Below are positions 58,383-64,000 of a stretch of DNA of 64,000 nt, in pieces. The stretch is from NCBI RefSeq assembly GCF_018388465.1, contig NZ_CP074404.1:1550001-1614000 (forward strand). Reading direction: 5' to 3'. The notes under the pieces are model-generated. The model did no database searches and had not been told where the DNA came from. It saw nothing but the letters and a program-made list of their open reading frames with translations. Numbering within the stretch: position 1 is the stretch's first letter; the number at the start of each line of letters is the position of its first letter. Source of the DNA: Cellulomonas fengjieae (GTDB taxonomy: Bacteria; Actinomycetota; Actinomycetes; Actinomycetales; Cellulomonadaceae). Both the position numbers and the translations under genes were made by a program.

Positions 58383-60109
58383 TCGAGGAGATCCGCATCG
58401 AGAACCTCGGCGTCATCGGTCGCGCGCACGTCGATCTCGGGCCGGGGCTCACCGTGATCACGGGTGAGACCGGCGCGGGCAAGACGATGGTGCTGACCGC
58501 GCTGAACCTCCTGCTCGGCGGCAAGGCCGACCCGGCGACCGTCCGCGTCGGCGCGACATCGGCGGCGGTCGAGGGACGGGTCGTGCTCGACCCGGGCGCC
58601 CCGGCCCTCGCGCGGGCCGCGGAGGCGGGAGCCGACCTGGACGACGACGGCAGCCTGGTGCTCGTGCGCACCGTCGGTGCCGGGACGGACAGCACCACCG
58701 GGCGATCGCGCGCCTTCGTCGGCGGCCGCTCGGTGCCGCAGGCGCTGCTCGCCGAGCTCGCGGACGAGCTGGTCACCGTGCACGGCCAGGCGGACCAGGC
58801 GCGGCTGCGCTCGCCCGCCGTGCAGCGCGAGGCGCTCGACGAGTTCGTCGGCGCCGCCCACCACGAGGTGCTCGCGCGCTACCGCGCCGCGTGGGCGGAG
58901 CGCGCGCGGGTGGACGGTGAGCTCACGGAGCTCGTCGACCGCGCGCTGGACCGCACGCGCGAGGCGGAGCTGCTGCGTCTCGGGCTGGCCGAGGTGGAGC
59001 GGGTGGACCCGCAGCCGGACGAGGACGTCACGCTGGCAGAGGAGGTCGACCGGCTCTCGCACGCCGAGGACCTGCGCACCGCCGCGTCGGGAGCGCACGC
59101 GGCGCTGGTCGGTGACGACGTCGCCGACGAGGGTGCGGCGGCCGTCGGCACGATCGAGCTCGCCCGCCGGCTGCTCGAGCACGAGGGTGCCCACGACCCG
59201 GCGCTCGCCGCCCTGGCCACGCGCGTGGCCGAGGCGGGCTACCTGCTGGCCGACGTGTCCACGGACCTCGCGGCCTACCTCGAGGACCTGCAGGCCGACC
59301 CGTTGCGGCTCGAGGCCGCCCAGCGCCGCCGAGCGGAGCTGGGCAGCCTGACCCGCAGCTACGGGTCGACCGTCGGTGAGGTGCTCGTCTGGGCCGACAC
59401 GGCGGCTCGACGGCTCATGGACCTCGACGGTGGGGACGAGCGGATCGAGGAGCTGCGGGAGGCCCGGGCGCGGCTCGACGGTGAGCTGTCCACCCTGGCG
59501 AGCGAGCTGACCGCCGGACGCCTCGGCGGGGCCGAACGACTGTCTGCCGTCGTCTCCGACGAGCTGTCCGGGTTGGCCATGGGGGGCGCGGAGCTGCTCG
59601 TGCGCGTCGAGCCCGCGGCGGAGCTCACGGCGCACGGCGCGGACCGGGTCGAGATGCTCCTGGTGCCGCACGCCGGAGCGCCCGCGCGACCGCTCGGCAA
59701 GGGCGCGTCGGGTGGTGAGCTGTCCCGCGTGATGCTGGCGATCGAGGTCGCGCTCGCGACCGCTCCCGGCGCGACGCGGCCGGGCACGTTCGTCTTCGAC
59801 GAGGTTGACGCGGGCGTGGGTGGCCGGGCGGCGATCGAGGTCGGCCGGCGCCTGTCGGCGCTCGCGCAGGGCAGCCAGGTGCTCGTGGTGACGCACCTCG
59901 CGCAGGTCGCGGCGTTCGCCGACCGGCACCTGGTGGTCACCAAGTCGACCGCCGACGGCGTGGACGTGGTCACCGAGTCGGACGTGCGATTGGTCACGCG
60001 GGACGAGCGGGTACGCGAGCTCGCCCGCATGCTCTCTGGTCAGGAGGACTCGGACGCCGCGCGGACGCATGCCGCAGAGCTGCTCGAGCTCTCGTCCGTG
60101 GGACGATGA
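58379..60109 (+). CDS. recN: DNA repair protein RecN
   Basis: A 576-residue SMC-like ATPase for double-strand break repair. Walker A is in LTVITGETGAGKTMVLTAL near the start; coiled-coil arms span ~160-360. The signature LGKGASGGELSRVMLAIE and Walker B TFVFDEVDAGVGG are followed by VVTHLAQVAAFADRHL. GTG 58379 overlaps nadK (GTGA). Confidence 0.96.
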   Translation: MIEEIRIENLGVIGRAHVDLGPGLTVITGETGAGKTMVLTALNLLLGGKADPATVRVGATSAAVEGRVVLDPGAPALARAAEAGADLDDDGSLVLVRTVGAGTDSTTGRSRAFVGGRSVPQALLAELADELVTVHGQADQARLRSPAVQREALDEFVGAAHHEVLARYRAAWAERARVDGELTELVDRALDRTREAELLRLGLAEVERVDPQPDEDVTLAEEVDRLSHAEDLRTAASGAHAALVGDDVADEGAAAVGTIELARRLLEHEGAHDPALAALATRVAEAGYLLADVSTDLAAYLEDLQADPLRLEAAQRRRAELGSLTRSYGSTVGEVLVWADTAARRLMDLDGGDERIEELREARARLDGELSTLASELTAGRLGGAERLSAVVSDELSGLAMGGAELLVRVEPAAELTAHGADRVEMLLVPHAGAPARPLGKGASGGELSRVMLAIEVALATAPGATRPGTFVFDEVDAGVGGRAAIEVGRRLSALAQGSQVLVVTHLAQVAAFADRHLVVTKSTADGVDVVTESDVRLVTRDERVRELARMLSGQEDSDAARTHAAELLELSSVGR

Positions 60110-60115
60110 GCGGCG

Positions 60116-61294
60116 ATGAGAGCCTCACTGCGCAAGCGCACCGCCCTGCCCGAAGCCGGCGACCTCGCCGGCCCGGCACGCGTCGACCCCCGGACCAAGG
60201 CGTTGACCAAGCGCCTGCGACCGGGTGACATCGCGGTCATCGACCACCTGGACCTGGACCGGGTCTCCGCCGAGGCCCTCGTCGCCTGCCGGCCGGCCGC
60301 CGTGCTCAACGCGGCACGGTCGACGTCGGGCCGGTACCCGAACCTCGGCCCGGAGATCCTCATCGAGGCCGGCATCCCGCTGGTCGACGACCTGGGTGCC
60401 GACGTCATGGCGGTGACGGAGGGCCACCGGCTCCGGATCGTGGACGGCGCCGTGTACGAGGGGGGCACGCTCGTCGCCGAGGGTGTGCTGCAGACCGCCG
60501 ACTCCGTGGCCGCCGCGATGGAGGAGGCGCGCGCGGGCCTCTCCGTGCAGCTGGAGTCGTTCGCGGCGAACACCATGGACTACCTGCGCCGGGAGCGCGA
60601 CCTGCTCCTCGACGGGATCGGTGTGCCCGACATCTCGACCGAGATCGACGGCCGGCACGTGCTCATCGTGGTCCGCGGCTACCACTACAAGGAAGACCTG
60701 GTCACTCTCCGCCCGTACATCCGCGAGTACCGGCCGGTGCTCATCGGCGTGGACGGGGGAGCGGACGCGATCCTCGACGCCGGCTGGAAGCCGGACCTCA
60801 TCGTCGGCGACATGGACTCGGTGTCCGACCGCGCGCTGAAGTGCGGCGCGGAGGTGGTGGTGCACGCCTACCGCGACGGACGCGCGCCCGGGCTCGCCCG
60901 CGTGGAGCAGCTGGACGTCGACCACGTCGTCTTCCCCGCGACCGGCACCAGCGAGGACGTCGCGATGCTGCTCGCGGACGACAAGGGCGCGGAGCTCATC
61001 GTCGCCGTCGGGACGCACGCCACCCTCGTCGAGTTCCTCGACAAGGGCCGATCCGGTATGGCGAGCACGTTCCTGACGCGCCTGCGGGTCGGCAGCAAGC
61101 TGGTCGACGCCAAGGGCGTCTCGCGCCTCTACCGGAACCGCATCTCGAACCTCCAGCTCGCCTTCCTGGTCCTCGCCGGCCTGCTCGCCCTGGGCGTGGC
61201 GCTCGCGTCGACCGCCGCGGGGCAGACCTTGTTCGGCCTGTCGGGCGCCCGTCTCGACGACATCACGTCGTGGATCAGCGGTCTGTTCGGATGA
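60116..61294 (+). CDS. steA: Cytokinetic ring protein SteA
   Basis: A 392-residue protein with a thiamin-pyrophosphokinase-like catalytic fold and a C-terminal membrane helix. Seen are RLRPGDIAVIDHLDLDRVSA, GRYPNLGPEILIEAGIPL, GVDGGADAILDAGWKPDLIV and VGDMDSVSDRALK. The membrane segment covers ~345-368. In Corynebacterium, SteA works with SteB at the division septum in cell separation. It follows recN by six bases. A 24-codon frame links it to steB. Confidence 0.92.
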   Translation: MRASLRKRTALPEAGDLAGPARVDPRTKALTKRLRPGDIAVIDHLDLDRVSAEALVACRPAAVLNAARSTSGRYPNLGPEILIEAGIPLVDDLGADVMAVTEGHRLRIVDGAVYEGGTLVAEGVLQTADSVAAAMEEARAGLSVQLESFAANTMDYLRRERDLLLDGIGVPDISTEIDGRHVLIVVRGYHYKEDLVTLRPYIREYRPVLIGVDGGADAILDAGWKPDLIVGDMDSVSDRALKCGAEVVVHAYRDGRAPGLARVEQLDVDHVVFPATGTSEDVAMLLADDKGAELIVAVGTHATLVEFLDKGRSGMASTFLTRLRVGSKLVDAKGVSRLYRNRISNLQLAFLVLAGLLALGVALASTAAGQTLFGLSGARLDDITSWISGLFG

Positions 61295-61365
61295 CCGCGG
61301 CCCGCACCCTGCACCTGGTCCCGGCTCTCGCCGGTGACGTACCTGACGGAGACCTCGCACTGTGA
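61291..61365 (+). CDS. Possible 24-residue bridging micro-ORF between steA and steB
   Basis: ATG 61291 overlaps the steA stop (ATGA) and TGA 61363-61365 overlaps the steB GTG (GTGA). The peptide (MTAARTLHLVPALAGDVPDG plus DLAL) has no known motif. It closes the 67-base gap and would keep ribosomes moving from steA to steB. Chance is a real alternative. Confidence 0.35.
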   Translation: MTAARTLHLVPALAGDVPDGDLAL

Positions 61366-62402
61366 TCGACTTCCGCTACCACATCGTCTCGCTCATCTCG
61401 GTCTTCCTGGCCCTCGCCGTCGGGATCGCGCTGGGCGCAGGTCCGCTCAAGGAGACGATCGGCGACACCCTGACCGGTCAGGTCGAGCAGCTGCGCACCG
61501 AGAAGGACACCCTGCGTGCCGAGCTCGACACGACGTCGGGCGACCTGCAGGACACCGAGACCTACATCGACGCCGCCGGCCCGCAGCTGCTGGACGGCAC
61601 GCTCACGGACCGTCGGGTCGCCGTCGTCGCGCTCGGTGAGGTCGACGAGTCGATCCGCACGGCGATCGACGACCGGCTGGCGCAGGCCGGTGCGAGCGTG
61701 ACCGCCCGCGTGACCCTGACCGAGACGTGGGTGGACCCGGATGCGCGCACGTTCCGCCAGGCCCTCGTGGGCCAGCTCCTGACCTACCTGGACCCGGTCC
61801 CGTCGGACGACGCCGGCGTCGAGGAGGAGCTGGCGTCCGCGCTGGTGCAGGCGCTCGTCACGTCGGACCCGGCCAACCCGGACGTGCTGTCCGACGACGC
61901 GTCTGTGCTCCTCGAGCTGCTGTCGTCGAGCGAGAGCGACAGCCCGCTCGTGGCCGTCGCCGAGGAGGTCACGATGCCCGCGGACGCGGTCGTCGTGATC
62001 GCCGTGCCGTTCGAGGAGCAGGTCGACGGCGCGACACCGAGCCCGGATCCCTCCGAGTCCGTCCAGGCGGCGCAGCTCGCGGTGCTGAGCGCAGCCCAGA
62101 CCCTCTCGTCCGGCGCGGTGCTCGCCGACGGCGCGCGTGGCGACGGCAGCCTGACCGACGCGGTGCTCGCGGACCCGGAGCTGGCGGCGACGCTCGCGAC
62201 GGTCTCCGGCGTCGACCTCGTCACCGGCCAGATCAACGTGCCGCTGGCCCTCGCGGACCGGATCGCCGGCACCACCGGCCACTACGGCTTCGGGGAGGGC
62301 GAGACGCCGCTGCCCGCGCCCGTCGAGCTGGCGCCGGTCGACCGCACGCCCCGCGTGCCCGAGAACGCGGACGCGGACGCCGTCACGGGGACCGAGGGAT
62401 GA
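61362..62402 (+). CDS. steB: SteB / MctB-family envelope protein (annotated as copper transporter)
   Basis: A 346-residue membrane-anchored protein. The start DFRYHIVSLISVFLALAVGI is the MctB signature with one N-terminal membrane helix, followed by a periplasmic coiled coil (QVEQLRTEKDTLRAELDT) and a globular domain. Mycobacterial MctB affects copper levels, but beside steA the family member acts in cell separation in Corynebacterium. GTG 61362 has GGAG upstream. The stop overlaps the MraY-like gene (ATGA). Confidence 0.9.
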   Translation: MIDFRYHIVSLISVFLALAVGIALGAGPLKETIGDTLTGQVEQLRTEKDTLRAELDTTSGDLQDTETYIDAAGPQLLDGTLTDRRVAVVALGEVDESIRTAIDDRLAQAGASVTARVTLTETWVDPDARTFRQALVGQLLTYLDPVPSDDAGVEEELASALVQALVTSDPANPDVLSDDASVLLELLSSSESDSPLVAVAEEVTMPADAVVVIAVPFEEQVDGATPSPDPSESVQAAQLAVLSAAQTLSSGAVLADGARGDGSLTDAVLADPELAATLATVSGVDLVTGQINVPLALADRIAGTTGHYGFGEGETPLPAPVELAPVDRTPRVPENADADAVTGTEG

Positions 62403-63289
62403 CGATCGGGCTGCCCCGCCGGGCGGCGGCCGTGGCCGTGGCGGGCGCCATCACCGGGGCGGTGCGCGGGGTCCTGGACGCCCGGGCGCCCGGGGGGCAC
62501 GCCCGCTGGACCAGGACCAACCACCGGGGCGAGCCCATCAGCCTGCTCGGGGGGCCGGCAGCCGCCGCGGGCCTGCTGGTCGGCGGCCTCGTCGGGGCCG
62601 GTTCGGCGTCGAGCCGGGTGGCGCTGACGGTCGCGACCGCGTCCGGTGCCGCGTTCGGCCTCGTGGACGACCTGGGAGAGGACGCCACGGCACGGCGCAA
62701 GGGGCTGCGCGGGCACCTGGGAGCCCTCGCGCGCGGCGAGCTCACGACGGGTGGGTTGAAGGTGCTCGGGATCGGAGCGGGTGCGCTGGTCGCGGCGGCC
62801 GCCGCCACGCCCGTGCACCGACCCGACGGCTCCCGTCGGGCGACGGCCGGTTGGCTGGCGGACGTCGTGGCCTCGGGCGCGCTCATCGCCTCCAGCGCGA
62901 ACCTGCTGAACCTGCTGGACCTGCGGCCCGGCCGCGCGCTCAAGGCGGCGACGGCGGTCGCGGCACCCCTCGCGGTCGGGTGCGGCGCCGGCTCCGGTGC
63001 GGCGTCGGCCGTTCTCGGCGTCGTCGGTGCAGCAATCGAGCAGGACCTCGCCGAGGCCGACATGCTCGGCGACGGCGGCGCCAACGCGCTCGGCGCGACC
63101 CTCGGCACCGCGGTGGTGCTCGGCGCACCACGCCCGGTCCGGCTCGCGTCCCTCGCCGTCGTCCTGGCCCTGACGTTCGCCAGCGAGAAGGTGAGCTTCA
63201 CGCGGGTCATCGAGCGCACCCCCGTGCTCCGCACGGTCGACTCCTGGGGCCGCCGGCCCGTCGACCCACCGGTGGACCGGTCCGCGTGA
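62399..63289 (+). CDS. MraY/WecA-like polytopic membrane protein
   Basis: A 296-residue, highly hydrophobic protein with about eight predicted membrane segments. It carries the motif pattern of polyprenyl-phosphate sugar-1-phosphate transferases: FGLVDDLGEDATARRKGLRG (the DDxxD-like site), NLLNLLDLRPGRALK and MLGDGGANALGATLG. It is shorter than MraY (about 320-360) and was long annotated only as a membrane protein. A role in making or moving a lipid-linked envelope precursor is suggested by the neighbours steB and murJ; this is inferred. ATG 62399 overlaps steB and its stop overlaps murJ. Confidence 0.75.
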   Translation: MTIGLPRRAAAVAVAGAITGAVRGVLDARAPGGHARWTRTNHRGEPISLLGGPAAAAGLLVGGLVGAGSASSRVALTVATASGAAFGLVDDLGEDATARRKGLRGHLGALARGELTTGGLKVLGIGAGALVAAAAATPVHRPDGSRRATAGWLADVVASGALIASSANLLNLLDLRPGRALKAATAVAAPLAVGCGAGSGAASAVLGVVGAAIEQDLAEADMLGDGGANALGATLGTAVVLGAPRPVRLASLAVVLALTFASEKVSFTRVIERTPVLRTVDSWGRRPVDPPVDRSA

Positions 63290-64000
63290 GTCCGGCGGCG
63301 CGGCGCACGCTTGCCGGTCTCGGCGGCGCCGCCGCGATGATCGCGGCGGTCACCGTCCTGAGCCGGGTGCTCGGGTTCGGGCGGTACCTGGTCCAGGCGT
63401 TCGCGTTCGGGGACGGGACCATCGGCGGCGTCTACAACGCCGGGAACACCCTGCCGAACGTGCTGTTCGAGGTGGCCGCCGGCGGCGCGCTCGCCGGGGC
63501 CCTCGTCCCGCTGCTCGCCCTGCCCGTGTCCCGCGCCCTCCGCAAGGACGTCGACGCGATCTCCTCTGCGGCGCTCGGCTGGACGCTGCTGGTGCTGATC
63601 CCGCTCGGCGGCGCGCTCGCCGCCTGCAGCGGCCCGATCGCCGCGGTGTGGCCGCGGATCGACCACTCGCAGCGCGACCTGCTGCAGTACTTCATCGCGG
63701 TGTTCGCGGTCCAGGTGCCGATGTACGGCGTCGCGGTGCTGCTCTACGCGGTCCTGCAGGCGCACAAGAAGTTCTTCTGGCCCGCGTTCGCCCCCGTGCT
63801 GTCGTCGGTGGTGGTCATCGCCACCTACCTGGTCTACGCCGCCCTCGCCGACGGTGAGCGCAACGACGCGACGGCGCTGCCCGAGGGCGCGCTGGCGGTG
63901 CTCGCGTGGGGGACGACCGTCGGCGTGGCCGCGATGTGCTTCCCGATGTTCGTCCCCGTGCGCCGGCTCGGCGTCCGGCTCCGGCCGACGCTGCGGTTCC
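63286..64000 (+). CDS. murJ: MurJ/MviN-type lipid flippase, 3' end missing
   Basis: The first 238 residues of a MOP-superfamily flippase; the frame is open to the window end. Early segments read MIAAVTVLSRVLGFGRYLVQ and NAGNTLPNVLFEVAAGGALA, typical of MurJ, which flips lipid II across the membrane. At least six membrane helices are visible. GTG 63286 overlaps the preceding stop (GTGA). Actinobacterial MurJ often carries a C-terminal kinase-like domain, which cannot be judged here. Confidence 0.9.
   Translation, partial: MSPAARRTLAGLGGAAAMIAAVTVLSRVLGFGRYLVQAFAFGDGTIGGVYNAGNTLPNVLFEVAAGGALAGALVPLLALPVSRALRKDVDAISSAALGWTLLVLIPLGGALAACSGPIAAVWPRIDHSQRDLLQYFIAVFAVQVPMYGVAVLLYAVLQAHKKFFWPAFAPVLSSVVVIATYLVYAALADGERNDATALPEGALAVLAWGTTVGVAAMCFPMFVPVRRLGVRLRPTLRF

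Noticed and set aside
61362..62402. Copper transporter as the function of the steB product
   Set aside because: The family name derives from mycobacterial MctB; beside steA and with a single membrane helix and coiled coil, a cell-separation role is the better-supported reading.

Overview
The window is chromosomal DNA of a very GC-rich actinobacterium. The complete 16S rRNA gene reads like the Cellulomonas/Promicromonospora branch of Micrococcales. Other support comes from the his and arg operon layouts, priA in place of hisA, SteA/SteB next to a murJ-type flippase, GTG starts, and GTGA/ATGA gene overlaps. I see no insertion sequence, prophage or CRISPR array. The naming of the clade is an inference from remembered sequence features, not a search.

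Layout. 1-5.5 kb: 3' part of dnaE, then an ArsR-type regulator with two SRPBCC genes (three SRPBCC domains) and a small S4 RNA-binding protein on the opposite strand. 5.6-16 kb: a histidine operon (hisD, hisC, hisB, a hypothetical gene, a hisH homologue that lacks all catalytic residues, priA, sseB), split after hisD by a long-chain olefin cluster oleA-oleBC-oleD. 16-20.5 kb, minus strand: GerW-like protein, lipoprotein serine protease, coiled-coil membrane protein, DUF1844 protein, catalase and its Fur-family regulator. 20.5-28.3 kb: infC (AUC start, long leader, long repetitive tail)-rpmI-rplT, a SpoU-type rRNA methyltransferase, a 2',5' RNA ligase-like protein, pheS-pheT. 28.3-33.4 kb: one secreted protein of about 1650 residues joining a nuclease to a 5'-nucleotidase. 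33.4-35.2 kb, minus strand: an acetyltransferase remnant, a FrnE-like DsbA protein and a quinone oxidoreductase.

35.3-46.7 kb: the complete arginine operon argCJBDFRGH behind a promoter that carries two ArgR-like boxes, followed by a uridine-kinase-like gene, an alkyladenine DNA glycosylase and tyrS. 46.8-52.7 kb: a full rrn operon (16S-23S-5S, no tRNA in the spacer) with promoters, processing stems and a strong terminator. 52.8-64 kb: a protein with about 25 tandem Arg/Gly/Tyr-rich repeats and a TPR-like domain, then a tightly coupled run of HAD phosphatase, a 53-residue protein, tlyA, nadK, recN, steA, steB, a MraY-like membrane protein and the start of murJ.

How the genes fit together: translation and ribosome biogenesis (IF3, L35, L20, PheRS, TyrRS, rrn, SpoU, TlyA), amino-acid biosynthesis (His, Arg) and cell division/envelope (SteA, SteB, MraY-like, MurJ) dominate. 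Accessory functions are olefin synthesis, peroxide defence and extracellular nucleic-acid breakdown. Many genes overlap by 1-4 bases, so translational coupling is the rule. Several transcription units appear leaderless: a TANNNT-like -10 box lies 6-7 bases before the start codon and there is no Shine-Dalgarno sequence. The items most worth a second look are the catalytically dead HisH, the repeat protein beside the rrn operon, the olefin insertion in the his operon and the AUC-initiated, extended infC.
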